NCBI RefSeq assembly: GCF_000717175.1
Contig: NZ_JNYD01000036.1
Span: 1 to 55,049 of the forward strand
Direction: 5' to 3'
Origin: Pseudonocardia autotrophica
GTDB lineage: Bacteria > Actinomycetota > Actinomycetes > Mycobacteriales > Pseudonocardiaceae
Length of the DNA: 55,049 nucleotides
Numbering within the stretch: the stretch's first letter is position 1; each line of letters opens with the position of its first letter. Below, piece after piece: positions 15,671 through 25,770 of the stretch. A program made the translations under genes and the position numbers. A model generated the notes under the pieces. That model saw nothing but the letters and a program-made list of their open reading frames with translations, did not search any database and was not told where the DNA came from.

Positions 15671-17260
15671 TCAGCGGCCGCGGACTCCCAGCAGCACCTC
15701 GTCCCACGACGGCATGACCGGCTTGCCCTTCTTGGTGCGCTTGGCGGGGGCGGGCTGGTCACCGGCGGGTCGCGCGTCGCCGGTCGGTGCCGCGGCGCTC
15801 TCGGCCTCGGTCGGGGCCGCGTCGGAGACCTTCTCCGCGGCCGCACCGGCGGGCTTGGCGGGCGTCGTCTTCGCTGCGGCCCCGCTCCGGGTCCGCTCCG
15901 TCCGCGCCGGCGTGCGCGCGTTCTTGCTCGCGGTGTCCCTCCCCGCTGCCTCCGCCGCGTCCGTCGAGCCGCCGCTCGACCCCGCCGCCTCAACCGCGTC
16001 CTCCGACCCGCCGTCCTCCGACCCGCCGTCCTTCGACCCGCCGTCCGTCGACTCGGCGATCTTGGGGTCGGCGGTCTCGGGCTCGGCGATCTTCTCCGGG
16101 GCGTCGTTCGTCGCTGCCTCGTCCTTCGGCTCGATGTCGCGCGGAGCCGACCCTTCCGGCACCGCGGCGGGCCGGTCGACCTCCGTCTTCTCCGCGGCCG
16201 GCGTCGCGACCTCGGCGACCGCGGGTGCCTCGTCCTGCACGGCCTCCACCGGCTCCGATCCACCGCCGACCGGAGCCGAACCCGAGCCCGAGATCGAGGC
16301 CGCAGGAACCGGGGCCGGACCCGAGGCCGCAGCCTCCCGGCCCGGGACCTCGTGGCCGTTCACCCGCTCGGCACCGTCCCGACCCGCCGAGGAGTCGATC
16401 CCCGAGCGCCCGACGTCGGACGTCCGCGTGTCCGTGGCCCGCGTGTCCGTGCTGCGCGCGGCGGGATGCGTCGGCGGACCGGCCAGCTCCGAGCTCACCT
16501 CGGTCCGCGTGGCGCCGCGCACCGGCTCCCGCCGGCCCGGCAGGGACCCGCGACGCTGTTCCGGCGCGATGCGGCGGGCGTCCCCGTTGACCGCGGCGGG
16601 CACGACCTCCTCGGCCGCCACCTCCGCGGCGGCGTCGTCCGGCCGCGCCATGTCGATCACCGGGCCGACGGGGCGCAGCGGCTGCTGCGGGCGGCCCTCG
16701 ACGAGGTCGCGCGCGTGGTCGTCGAGCGCGGTGACCGTGCCGCCGTGGGCGCCCGGCTGGAACACCCAGTGCGCCCGGATGTCCGAGCGCCCGGACCGCC
16801 AGCCGAGGGCGACGACCCACTTGCCGTCCTCGCCCTTCCAGCTGTCCCAGTCCGCGCCCGGGTCCTGCCCGCGCAGCCCGAAGGTGTGCGCGACGGTCTC
16901 GGCGAGGGTCCGGACGTCCGGCCCGTCGTCCCGGACGGGGTGCGCGGCCTGCGCGAGCTCCGCCGTCCGGGTGCGTTCGAGGAGGACCGGATAGGCGAAG
17001 CGCTCGATCTTCTGGACGGGCACCCCGGCGGCCGAGGCGACCTGTTCCACGGACGCCCCGGCCCGGATCCGGGCTTGGATCTCGCGTGGTCGCAACTGGC
17101 TCTCCAACTCGATCGCGATCTGTCCGAGCCGGGTCAGGTCCCCCCTCGCGGCGGCTCTGAGCTGCTCGTCGGCGGGCACGGTGAACCGTTCGCGGCGCGC
17201 CGAGTCCTCGAGGACCACCGAACCGTCCTCGGTGATCCCGACGACCCGCAACGACCGCAT
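15671..17260 (-). CDS. sepH: SepH-like cell division protein (DUF3071)
   Basis: 529 residues. The N-terminal DUF3071 domain begins MRSLRVVGITEDGSVVLEDS, with a helix-turn-helix near residues 70-115 (REIQARIRAGASVEQVASAAG). A long disordered Ala/Glu/Pro/Thr-rich middle follows (about 220-505), then the conserved C-terminal peptide PVMPSWDEVLLGVR. SepH interacts with FtsZ and promotes division in actinobacteria. Longer frames upstream of 17260 are not family-like, so the ATG at 17260 is used. Synteny with Rv0883c and with serC supports the call. Confidence 0.93.
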   Translation of the reverse strand: MRSLRVVGITEDGSVVLEDSARRERFTVPADEQLRAAARGDLTRLGQIAIELESQLRPREIQARIRAGASVEQVASAAGVPVQKIERFAYPVLLERTRTAELAQAAHPVRDDGPDVRTLAETVAHTFGLRGQDPGADWDSWKGEDGKWVVALGWRSGRSDIRAHWVFQPGAHGGTVTALDDHARDLVEGRPQQPLRPVGPVIDMARPDDAAAEVAAEEVVPAAVNGDARRIAPEQRRGSLPGRREPVRGATRTEVSSELAGPPTHPAARSTDTRATDTRTSDVGRSGIDSSAGRDGAERVNGHEVPGREAAASGPAPVPAASISGSGSAPVGGGSEPVEAVQDEAPAVAEVATPAAEKTEVDRPAAVPEGSAPRDIEPKDEAATNDAPEKIAEPETADPKIAESTDGGSKDGGSEDGGSEDAVEAAGSSGGSTDAAEAAGRDTASKNARTPARTERTRSGAAAKTTPAKPAGAAAEKVSDAAPTEAESAAAPTGDARPAGDQPAPAKRTKKGKPVMPSWDEVLLGVRGR

Positions 17261-17495
17261 ATCCGCCGGCCTCCTCGCTCGCTCTGACCCCGTCCGGGTG
17301 ACGGTAGTTGCCGAATCGTGTCCGACGAGTGAGGCGCGCCGGTGGGTCCTTCCGGCCCTCGACGTGGCCTTCTGGTCCGCACCGGCGACCGCTCCCGCCG
17401 GTGAACACTCCGCACGGTCGCACGTCGTGCCAAGATCGGTAAAGCTGAGGCGCATGTTACTGGTGTGACTACGTTCCGTCACCCCACCTGTGCGA

Positions 17496-17528
17496 AACGG
17501 CCGGGTCGCGCGAGGCGACCCGGCCGTT
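17496..17528. terminator. serC terminator hairpin
   Basis: Perfect 14-bp stem AACGGCCGGGTCGC (17496-17509), loop GCGAG, GCGACCCGGCCGTT (17515-17528). It lies 29 bp past the serC stop on the minus strand, between serC and the sepH promoter region. Confidence 0.85.
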
Positions 17529-17557
17529 CGGGAAAGGTCCGGCTACACCGGAGGCAC

Positions 17558-18790
<1,233 letters not shown>

Positions 18791-18911
18791 TCACTGAGGC
18801 GGCGCAGTGCCACCGCCGTCCGAGCGAATCACCCCGGTGTCCCGCTCGGGAGTGCAACGTTCCCTCCTGATCGATCGAGATACCGGTCTGGACACGGGAC
18901 GGAGGACCGAG

Positions 18912-19511
18912 ATGGAGATCGACTGCGCGCTCGCCGCCGGGGTGGCGACGCCCGAGCAGGTCGCGCTGGCCGAGGAGCTCGGCTACGCCCGCGCGTGGTG
19001 CCACGAGGCGCCGCGCAGCTACCCCGACGCGGGGATGGCCCTCGCCGTCGCCGCCGAGCGGACCTCGCGGATCCGCATCGGCCTGGCGGTCGGCGGGCAC
19101 TGGCGGCGCGCGGCGGCCGACGCCGGCGCCCTCGCCGACCTGGCCGCGCGGGCCCGCGGCCGGGCCGAGCTGGTCGTCGGGCTGCCCGGAGGCACCGCCG
19201 CCGACCCGGAGGCGCACGCGAGCGCGGTCCGGGAGGTGCTCCGCCGCGAGCACGGTGTGGACGGGGTCCCGGCGTGGGTGGGCCGGCCGGGCGCGACCGA
19301 GTACCTGCCGCTGGCGTTCGGCGTGCGCTCGCCGCGCGGGGCCGCCCTGCGCACGGTCGTCGAGGTGACGCCGGGTGCGGACCTGCACCGCGTCGTCGCG
19401 CGGCTGCGGCCGGCCGGCCTGCTGCTGCGCCCCACGGGTGCCGACGTCGGCCGCGAGCTCGCCGAGTTCGCCGAGGCCGTCCGCGCGCTCGAGCTGGCCG
19501 GGGTCGCCTGA
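18912..19511 (+). CDS. Short luciferase-like (LLM class) protein
   Basis: 199 residues, against about 280-350 for the flavin/F420-dependent LLM family. It reads like the first strands of the TIM barrel (VALAEELGYARAWCHEAPRS, then RTSRIRIGLAVGGHWRRAA, LADLAARARGRAELVVGLPG). The middle of the barrel, including the usual substrate and F420 loops, is shortened, and the end (RPAGLLLRPTGADVGREL) looks like the last helix. ATG with GGAGGA six bases upstream. It may be a degenerate or regulatory relative; enzymatic activity is doubtful. Confidence 0.62.
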   Translation: MEIDCALAAGVATPEQVALAEELGYARAWCHEAPRSYPDAGMALAVAAERTSRIRIGLAVGGHWRRAAADAGALADLAARARGRAELVVGLPGGTAADPEAHASAVREVLRREHGVDGVPAWVGRPGATEYLPLAFGVRSPRGAALRTVVEVTPGADLHRVVARLRPAGLLLRPTGADVGRELAEFAEAVRALELAGVA

Positions 19512-19518
19512 CCGCCGC

Positions 19519-20475
19519 TCAGGCCCCGGCCGGCGCCCGGTACATCCGCCGGTAGGCCAGCGGCGACATCCCGATCGCACTGTGCAGGTGCTGGCGCAGC
19601 GACACCGTGGTGCCGAACCCGCAGCGCTCGGCGACCCGCTCGACCGGCAGGTCCGTGGTCTCCAGCAGCCGCCGCGCCCGGTGCACCCGCTGCGTGGTGA
19701 GCCACCGGCCGGGGCTCTCCCCGGTCTCGGCGCGGAACCGGCGGGTGAAGGTCCGCACGCTCATCGCCGCCCGCTCGGCCAGCTCGTCGAGCCCGATGGG
19801 GGCGTCGAGGTGGTCGAGCGCCCAGGCCCGCACGGCGGCGGTGCCCGCGCCCGAGACCTCCGGCACGGGCGCCTCGACGAACTGCGACTGCCCGCCCTCC
19901 CGCCACGGGGCGACGACGGCCCGGCGCGCCACCGTGGCCGCCACCTCGGCCCCGTGGTCGCGCCGGACGACGTGCAGGCACAGGTCGATCCCGGCGGCGT
20001 TGCCCGCTGAGGTGAGGACGTCGCCGTCGTCGACGAACAGGACGTCCGGGTCCAGCGCCACCTGCGGGTAGAGCCGGCGGAATCGGTTCGTCCACCGCCA
20101 GTGGGTGGTCGCGGGGCGGCCGTCGAGCAGACCCGCGGCGGCGAGCACGAAGGTGCCGGTGCAGATCGACATCACCCGGTCCGCGCCGCGCAGCACCCGC
20201 GCGACCCGCGGGTCGACCGTGCCGTCGGTCGTCCAGGTCCCCTCGAGGTGCCCGGGGACGACGAGCGTGTCGGCCTCGTCGAGGATCTCCGGCCCGTGCT
20301 CGGGCAGCACGGAGTAGCCCGCCGAGGTCCGGACCGGCCCGCCGTCGAGCGTGGTGACCCGGACGTCGTACAGCGGCCGGTCGCCCGTCCCGACCGCACC
20401 GCCCAGGAGCTTGTGCGGCAGCCCGAGCTCGAACGCGATGACGGTCGGCATGGCCAGGACCACGACGCGGTGCAT
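19519..20475 (-). CDS. GlxA-family AraC transcriptional regulator
   Basis: 318 residues. The N-terminal DJ-1/PfpI-like domain (VVVLAMPTVIAFELGLPHKL, and the elbow ICTGTFVLAAAGLLDG with its Cys) is followed by two AraC HTH motifs (ELAERAAMSVRTFTRRFRAE, VERVAERCGFGTTVSLRQHL). Such proteins sense a small ligand through the amidase-like domain. It converges on the short LLM gene (8-bp gap) and is divergent from an MFS gene, with a perfect 18-bp palindrome between, which makes it the likely regulator of that transporter. Confidence 0.9.
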   Translation of the reverse strand: MHRVVVLAMPTVIAFELGLPHKLLGGAVGTGDRPLYDVRVTTLDGGPVRTSAGYSVLPEHGPEILDEADTLVVPGHLEGTWTTDGTVDPRVARVLRGADRVMSICTGTFVLAAAGLLDGRPATTHWRWTNRFRRLYPQVALDPDVLFVDDGDVLTSAGNAAGIDLCLHVVRRDHGAEVAATVARRAVVAPWREGGQSQFVEAPVPEVSGAGTAAVRAWALDHLDAPIGLDELAERAAMSVRTFTRRFRAETGESPGRWLTTQRVHRARRLLETTDLPVERVAERCGFGTTVSLRQHLHSAIGMSPLAYRRMYRAPAGA

Positions 20476-20493
20476 GGCCGGATTCTTTCACAG

Positions 20494-20511
20494 AGTGGCC
20501 GTTCGGCCACT
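20494..20511. promoter_or_regulatory. Perfect 18-bp palindromic operator
   Basis: AGTGGCCGTTCGGCCACT lies in the 71-bp gap between the divergent GlxA-like regulator and the MFS gene. It is placed where an autoregulatory AraC/GlxA-type protein or another dimeric repressor could control both genes. AraC-type proteins often prefer direct repeats, so the binder is not certain. Confidence 0.55.
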
Positions 20512-20546
20512 TCCGTCCGCGTCGCGCATCGGCGACGCTGCATTCC

Positions 20547-21830
20547 GTGAGCGAACTCAGCACTCCCGTGCGCCGCCGGCGCGTCCACCCCGCGTGGTGG
20601 GCGGCCGCGGCGACCTTCCTGGCGATCATCGGCGCGGCCGGCTTCCGGTCGACGCCCGGTGTGATGGTCGAGCCGCTGCACGCCGAGTTCGGCTGGTCCA
20701 TCGGGGAGATCTCGGTGGCGCTGTCGGTGAACCTCGCGCTCTTCGGCCTCACCGCCCCCTTCGCGGCGGCGCTGATGGAGCGCTTCGGGGTGCGGCAGGT
20801 GGTGGCGGTCGCGCTGGCGATGGTGGCGGTGGGCGCGGGCCTCACCGTGTTCATGACGGCCTCGTGGCAGCTCGTGCTGCTGTGGGGCGTGATCGTCGGG
20901 TTGGGAACCGGCTCGATGGCGATGGCCCTGGTGGCGACCGTGGTCGGGCGCTGGTTCGTGGCCCGCCGCGGCCTGGTGACGGGGATCCTCACCGCGGCCA
21001 ACGCCACCGGGCAGCTGATCTTCCTGCCGGTGATCGCGCACGTCGTGGAGAGCTCCGGCTGGCGCACCGCGTCGCTCACGGTGGCGGCCGCGGCGCTGGT
21101 CGTGGTGCCGGTCGTGCTGCTGCTCCTGCGCAACCGCCCGTCGGACGTCGGCGCGCTGCCCTACGGCGGCACCGAGGCCGACGTCGTCGAGCCGATCCGG
21201 TCCGGGGCCGCCCGGCTGGCCGTCGGGACGCTGGTCCGGGTCGCGCGGGTGCGCACCTTCTGGCTGCTCGTGGCCGGGTTCTTCGTCTGCGGCGCCACCA
21301 CGAACGGCCTGATCCAGACGCACTTCGTGCCCGCCGCCCACGACCACGGCATGCCGGCGACGACGGCCGCGAGCCTGCTCGCCCTGGTCGGGATCTTCGA
21401 CGTGGCCGGGACCGTGCTCTCCGGCTGGCTCACGGACCGTTTCGACCCGCGGATCCTGCTGGGCGCCTACTACGTGCTGCGCGGGGTGTCGCTGGCGCTG
21501 CTCGTGCCCCTGTTCGGGGCCGACCTCGACGCCAGCATCTTCGCGTTCGTGATCTTCTACGGCCTGGACTGGGTCGCGACGGTCCCGCCGACGATGGCGC
21601 TGTGCCGCGAGTGGTTCGGCTCGACGGCGCCGATCGTGTTCGGCTGGGTCTTCGCGAGCCACCAGCTCGGTGCGGCTGCCGCGGCGCTGGCCGCCGGGCT
21701 CGTCCGGGACGCCCTCGGCAGCTACGACGCCGCCTGGTACGGGGGCGCGATCCTGTGCGTGCTGGCCGCGATCGCCTCCCTGGCGATCCGCCGCCTCCGC
21801 GCCCCGGCACCGGTCCCCGAGCTCGCCTGA
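20547..21830 (+). CDS. MFS transporter (monocarboxylate/OFA-like)
   Basis: 427 residues with twelve predicted helices. It opens WWAAAATFLAIIGAAGFRST, then VMVEPLHAEFGWSIGEISVA, the pattern of the MCT/OFA group that carries monocarboxylates such as oxalate or formate. Motif A-like LFGLTAPFAAALMERFG is present, and the second half repeats it as GWLTDRFDPR. GTG start. It is divergent from the GlxA-like regulator. Confidence 0.87.
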   Translation: MSELSTPVRRRRVHPAWWAAAATFLAIIGAAGFRSTPGVMVEPLHAEFGWSIGEISVALSVNLALFGLTAPFAAALMERFGVRQVVAVALAMVAVGAGLTVFMTASWQLVLLWGVIVGLGTGSMAMALVATVVGRWFVARRGLVTGILTAANATGQLIFLPVIAHVVESSGWRTASLTVAAAALVVVPVVLLLLRNRPSDVGALPYGGTEADVVEPIRSGAARLAVGTLVRVARVRTFWLLVAGFFVCGATTNGLIQTHFVPAAHDHGMPATTAASLLALVGIFDVAGTVLSGWLTDRFDPRILLGAYYVLRGVSLALLVPLFGADLDASIFAFVIFYGLDWVATVPPTMALCREWFGSTAPIVFGWVFASHQLGAAAAALAAGLVRDALGSYDAAWYGGAILCVLAAIASLAIRRLRAPAPVPELA

Positions 21831-21834
21831 CCTC

Positions 21835-21874
21835 GTGAGTGGCGATAGTCGCCAGAGCGACTATCGCCACTCAC
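21835..21874. terminator. 40-bp GTGAG-family palindrome between convergent genes
   Basis: Perfect 18-bp arms GTGAGTGGCGATAGTCGC (21835-21852) and its complement (21857-21874) with loop CAGA. It lies four bases after the MFS stop and five bases before the citA stop, so it can terminate both. Its ends (GTGAGTGGC) and length are shared with the two 40-bp elements near 54133-54272. Confidence 0.85.
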
Positions 21875-21879
21875 AGGGT

Positions 21880-23001
21880 TCAGTGGACCAGCAGGTCGAA
21901 GCCCTCGACGTCCTGCGGCTTGCGCGGGCCCGGGCCGATGTACTGGGCCGACGGGCGGACCAGCTTGTTCTCCCGCTTCTGCTCCAGGATGTGCGCCGAC
22001 CAGCCCGCGGTCCGGGCGCTGGTGAACATCGCCGGCATCATGTGCGGCGGGACCTGGGCGAAGTCGAGGATCACCGCGGCCCAGAACTCGACGTTCGTCT
22101 CGATCGGGTGGTCGGGACGGCGCTCGCGCAGGATCCGCAGCGCGGCCTGCTCCAGCGCGGCGGCCACCTCGTACCGCGGCGCGTTCAGCTCCTGGCAGGT
22201 CCGGCGCAGCACGCGGGCCCGCGGGTCCTCGGCCCGGTAGACCCGGTGCCCGAAGCCCATGAGCTTCTCCTTGCGGTCCAGGATGCCCTTGACCAGCGCC
22301 TCCGGGTCGCCGGTCCGCTCGACCTCGGCGATCATCGGCAGCACGCGGGCCGGGGCGCCGCCGTGGAGCGGGCCGGACATGGCGCCGATCGCGCCGGACA
22401 GCGAGGCCGCGACGTCCGCGCCGGTGGACGCGATGACGCGCGCGGTGAAGGTGGACGCGTTCATGCCGTGCTCGGCGGCGGAGACCCAGTAGGCGTCGAT
22501 CGCCCTGACGTGCGCGGGGTCCGGGTCGCCCTTCCAGCGGACCATGAACCGCTCGGTGATCGTCTTCGCCTGGTCGACGCGGGACTGCGGCACGGCCGGG
22601 ATGCCGATGCCGCGGGCGGACTGGGCGACGTAGGACAGCGCCATGACCGACGCCCGGGCGAGCTGCTCGCGGGCCTCCTCGACCGAGGTGTCGAGCAGCG
22701 GCTGGTAGCCCCAGTGCGGGGCGAGCATGGCCAGGGCGGCCTGCACGTCGACGCGGACGTCGCCGGTGTGGACGGGGATCGGGAACGGCTCGGCGGGCGG
22801 CAGGCCCGGCCCGAACCGGCCGTCGACCAGCAGCGCCCAGACGTTGCCGAAGGTGACCTGGCCGACCAGGTCCTCGATGTCGACGCCCCGGTACCGCAGC
22901 GCGCCGCCGTCCTTGTCGGGTTCGGCGATCTCGGTCCGGAAGGCGACGTGCCCCTCCAGGCCGGACTTGAAGCCGGGCGGGGGCGGGGGAACTTCGGACA
23001 C
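21880..23001 (-). CDS. citA: Citrate synthase 2
   Basis: 373 residues, the same length as mycobacterial CitA and near-identical in long stretches: VAFRTEIAEPDKDGGALRYR, WALLVDGRFGPGLPPAEPFP, AEHGMNASTFTARVIASTGA, GPLHGGAPARVLPM and LMGFGHRVYRAEDPRARVLR (catalytic His residues). It condenses acetyl-CoA and oxaloacetate. GTG at 23001 with GAGGAG seven bases upstream fixes the start. It is divergent from pdxH. The distinct gltA lies 2.8 kb away. Confidence 0.94.
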   Translation of the reverse strand: MSEVPPPPPGFKSGLEGHVAFRTEIAEPDKDGGALRYRGVDIEDLVGQVTFGNVWALLVDGRFGPGLPPAEPFPIPVHTGDVRVDVQAALAMLAPHWGYQPLLDTSVEEAREQLARASVMALSYVAQSARGIGIPAVPQSRVDQAKTITERFMVRWKGDPDPAHVRAIDAYWVSAAEHGMNASTFTARVIASTGADVAASLSGAIGAMSGPLHGGAPARVLPMIAEVERTGDPEALVKGILDRKEKLMGFGHRVYRAEDPRARVLRRTCQELNAPRYEVAAALEQAALRILRERRPDHPIETNVEFWAAVILDFAQVPPHMMPAMFTSARTAGWSAHILEQKRENKLVRPSAQYIGPGPRKPQDVEGFDLLVH

Positions 23002-23231
23002 CGGGGTCTCCTCACGTGTCGGTGCGCACCGGCGGCCGTCGCCGGGTGGCGCCGTCGGCCGGTGTCCCTGCTGCGCGCGCGGGTCCGCACGCGTGTTCGC
23101 CGTCACCCTGCCTCCGACCAGCGCCGGAGCACAACGGACCGGCCAGGTGTGATCGGTCACCGGACCCGAACGGAGGGTGTCGGGCGGCCGGGGCGCCCAC
23201 CTACCGTCGGGGGTCCACGAGGAGGTGCGCA

Positions 23232-23885
23232 TTGACCGAACTGACGCTCGCCGCCATGCGGGTCGACTACGGCGCCGGAGGTTTCGACGTCGACCAGCTC
23301 GCCCCGACCTGGCACGAGCAGCTGGCGCGCTGGCTGGCCGAGGCCGGCGGGGCCGGCGTCCCCGAGCCCAACGCGATGGTGCTGGCCACGGCGGACACGG
23401 ACGGCCGCCCGTCGTCGCGCACCGTGCTGTGCAAGGGCTTGGACGAGCGCGGCGTCGTCTTCTACACGAACTTCACCTCCGCGAAGAGCCGCGACCTGCG
23501 CCAGTCGCACGAGGCGTCGGCGACCTTCCCCTGGTACGCGCTGCACCGCCAGGTGCACGTGCGCGGCCTGGTCCAGCAGGCCAGCTACGCCGAGGCCGAC
23601 GCCTACTGGGCCACCCGGCCCCGGGGCTCGCAGCTCGGCGCGTGGGCGTCGGCCCAGTCCGCCGTGGTGAACGACCGGAGCGTGCTCGACGACGCGCTGG
23701 CCGCCGCCGAGCGCCGGTTCGCCGACACCGAGGCGATCCCGCGCCCGCCGCACTGGGGCGGCTGGCGGATCGTGCCGGACGAGGTCGAGTTCTGGCAGGG
23801 CCGCACCAACCGGATGCACGACCGGCTCCGCTTCGTGGGCGACCGCGACTCGCGCACCTGGAAGGTCGTCCGGCTGGCGCCGTAG
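23232..23885 (+). CDS. pdxH: Pyridoxamine 5'-phosphate oxidase
   Basis: 217 residues, FMN-dependent oxidation of PNP/PMP to PLP. Family motifs: EPNAMVLATADTDGRPSSRT, VLCKGLDERGVVFYTNFTSA, WATRPRGSQLGAWASAQSAV, PPHWGGWRIVPDEVEFWQGR and the C-terminal RLRF...WKVVRLAP. The start is a TTG at 23232, chosen because GGAGG (23221-23225) sits seven bases before it and because the N-terminus LTLAAMRVDYG aligns with the family; no upstream ATG or GTG in frame has such a site. Confidence 0.93.
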   Translation: MTELTLAAMRVDYGAGGFDVDQLAPTWHEQLARWLAEAGGAGVPEPNAMVLATADTDGRPSSRTVLCKGLDERGVVFYTNFTSAKSRDLRQSHEASATFPWYALHRQVHVRGLVQQASYAEADAYWATRPRGSQLGAWASAQSAVVNDRSVLDDALAAAERRFADTEAIPRPPHWGGWRIVPDEVEFWQGRTNRMHDRLRFVGDRDSRTWKVVRLAP

Positions 23886-23895
23886 CGGACGGGGC

Positions 23896-23938
23896 GAGCG
23901 GCGCCCTCGCTCACACCCGCTGAGCGAGCGCGCCGCTC
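23896..23938. terminator. Palindrome after pdxH, GTGAGCGGC type
   Basis: Arms GAGCGGCGC (23896-23904) and GCGCCGCTC (23930-23938) enclose a second inverted pair CTCGCTCA/TGAGCGAG. Read on the minus strand it begins GTGAGCGGC, like the 40-bp elements elsewhere in the window. It lies 11 bp past the pdxH stop. Confidence 0.7.
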
Positions 23939-24021
23939 ACCGTCCGGTTTGAGCACGGATGTCCGGTCCGTCGCCGTGCGGGGTGGCGGAGGTGCCGGAC
24001 GGGCGTGGTACCTGTGGAAAC

Positions 24022-25575
24022 GTGAGTCGCCCCCGTCCGGGATCGGGCCCGGACCAGCCCACGGATCCGTTGCGCGCCGACCCCTCGGGTCCGGCGCCGG
24101 AGCCGCCCACCCGTCCCGCCCACGACCCGCGGGCGGACCCGCTCACCGTCCCGGCGCCCGGCCCGGCCGAGGCGAGCACCCAGCGCCTGACCACGGGCCC
24201 GGACGCGCCGACCCAGCACGTCCGGGGTGGGAGCGACGGCGCCACCCGGCGCGTCCCCGTGGATCCCGACGCGACCACGGCGCAGCTGCCCGAGGGCCGC
24301 ACCGTCCGCACGCGGCTGGCGGGGCTGGCCCGCAACACCTTCGCCGACACCACACCGCTGCGGACGCCCTCCTACCGGCGGCTGTGGGTGGCGGGCATCA
24401 TCACCACGATCGGCGCGCAGATGTCGGTCGTCGCCGTGCCCACGCAGATCTACGCGATGACGGACTCGTCGGCCTACGTCGGCCTGACGGGCGCGTTCGG
24501 CCTGGTCCCGCTGGTGGTCTTCGGGCTGTGGGGCGGCGCGATCGCCGACGCCGTGGACCGACGCCGGATGCTGCTGCTGACCGGCACCGGCATCGCGATC
24601 ACCTCGCTCGCGCTGTGGGTGGTCGCGGCCAGCGGGGTGGGCAACGTCTGGGTCGTGCTGGTGCTGTTCGCGCTGCAGTCGTCGATGCTCGCGATGAACC
24701 AACCGGCGCGGGCCGCCGTGATCCCGCGACTGTTGCCGGCGACCCAGCTCCCGGCGGCGAACGCGCTGAACATGACCGTGATGCAGCTCGGCGCGATCGT
24801 CGGACCGCTGCTGGCCGGGGTGCTGATCCCGGTCGTCGGGCTGGGCACGCTCTACCTGCTCGACGCGATCTTCCTCCTCGCCACGATCTGGGCCACGTTC
24901 CGGCTGCCCGCGGTGCCGCCGCAGGCCACCGGGGAGCGGCCGAAGGCGGGCGTGCGGCAGATCGTCGACGGCTTCCGCTACGCCGCCCTGCACAAGATCC
25001 TGCTGGTCTCGTTCCTGGTCGACATCATCGCAATGGGCTTCGGCATGCCGCGCGTGGTCTTCCCCGAGATCAGCCAGACCGTGTTCGGCGACCCGCCGGG
25101 CGGCGGACTCGCGCTGGGCCTGCTGTTCGCGGCCATCCCCCTCGGCATGGTGGCGGGCGGCGTGTTCTCCGGCTGGCTGAAGCGGGTGTCCCGGCAGGGC
25201 GTGGCGGTCACCGTCGCGATCTGCATCTGGGGCCTCGGCGTCGCCGCGTTCGGGCTCACGTCGTCGCTGTGGATCGCCGTGATCGCGCTGGCCGTGGCCG
25301 GGGCGGGCGACCTGGTCAGCTCGGTGTACCGCAACTCGATCCTGCAGTCCGTGGCCACGGACGAGATGCGCGGCCGGATGCAGGGCGTGTTCGCGGTGGT
25401 CGTCGCCGGCGGACCCCGGCTCGCGGACCTGTGGCACGGGCCGGCGGCCGCGGCCGTCGGGCCGGGCACGGCCGCGTGGATCGGCGGGGTCGCGGTCGTC
25501 GTCGTGACCGTCGCGGTGGTGTTCCGGTTCCGCGAGTTCTGGGACTATCGCGTCCCCCTCGACGCCCACCGGTGA
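24022..25575 (+). CDS. MFS transporter with long disordered N-terminus
   Basis: 517 residues from the GTG at 24022; an ATG at 23959 in the same frame would add 21. About 95 Pro/Asp/Thr-rich residues precede the first helix. The MFS_3 signature is TPSYRRLWVAGIITTIGAQM, then SVVAVPTQIYAMTDSSAYVG and GGAIADAVDRRRMLL (motif A), with DEMRGRMQGVF in the second half. Similar to EntS-like exporters. No regulator is adjacent. Confidence 0.87.
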   Translation: MSRPRPGSGPDQPTDPLRADPSGPAPEPPTRPAHDPRADPLTVPAPGPAEASTQRLTTGPDAPTQHVRGGSDGATRRVPVDPDATTAQLPEGRTVRTRLAGLARNTFADTTPLRTPSYRRLWVAGIITTIGAQMSVVAVPTQIYAMTDSSAYVGLTGAFGLVPLVVFGLWGGAIADAVDRRRMLLLTGTGIAITSLALWVVAASGVGNVWVVLVLFALQSSMLAMNQPARAAVIPRLLPATQLPAANALNMTVMQLGAIVGPLLAGVLIPVVGLGTLYLLDAIFLLATIWATFRLPAVPPQATGERPKAGVRQIVDGFRYAALHKILLVSFLVDIIAMGFGMPRVVFPEISQTVFGDPPGGGLALGLLFAAIPLGMVAGGVFSGWLKRVSRQGVAVTVAICIWGLGVAAFGLTSSLWIAVIALAVAGAGDLVSSVYRNSILQSVATDEMRGRMQGVFAVVVAGGPRLADLWHGPAAAAVGPGTAAWIGGVAVVVVTVAVVFRFREFWDYRVPLDAHR

Positions 25576-25770
25576 CCGCCGGTGAACGCCAGGGGATGCC
25601 GTCCTGCGCTCGGAGGACGACCATGGGCACGGACGCCGTAAGTACGGTCCTGCGGAGTGATCCTTACCGCCTCGGGACGTGACGCGGATCCGTCGAACGG
25701 TACGGATGCGCGATGGCGCACTAGCGTGGCGCCCAACGCAGAAGAATCGAGTGTGAGAGGGAACCTCCAC

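Noticed and set aside
23150..23165. CRP/GlxR site TGTGA....TCAC between citA and pdxH
   Set aside because: The half-sites are four bases apart instead of six.
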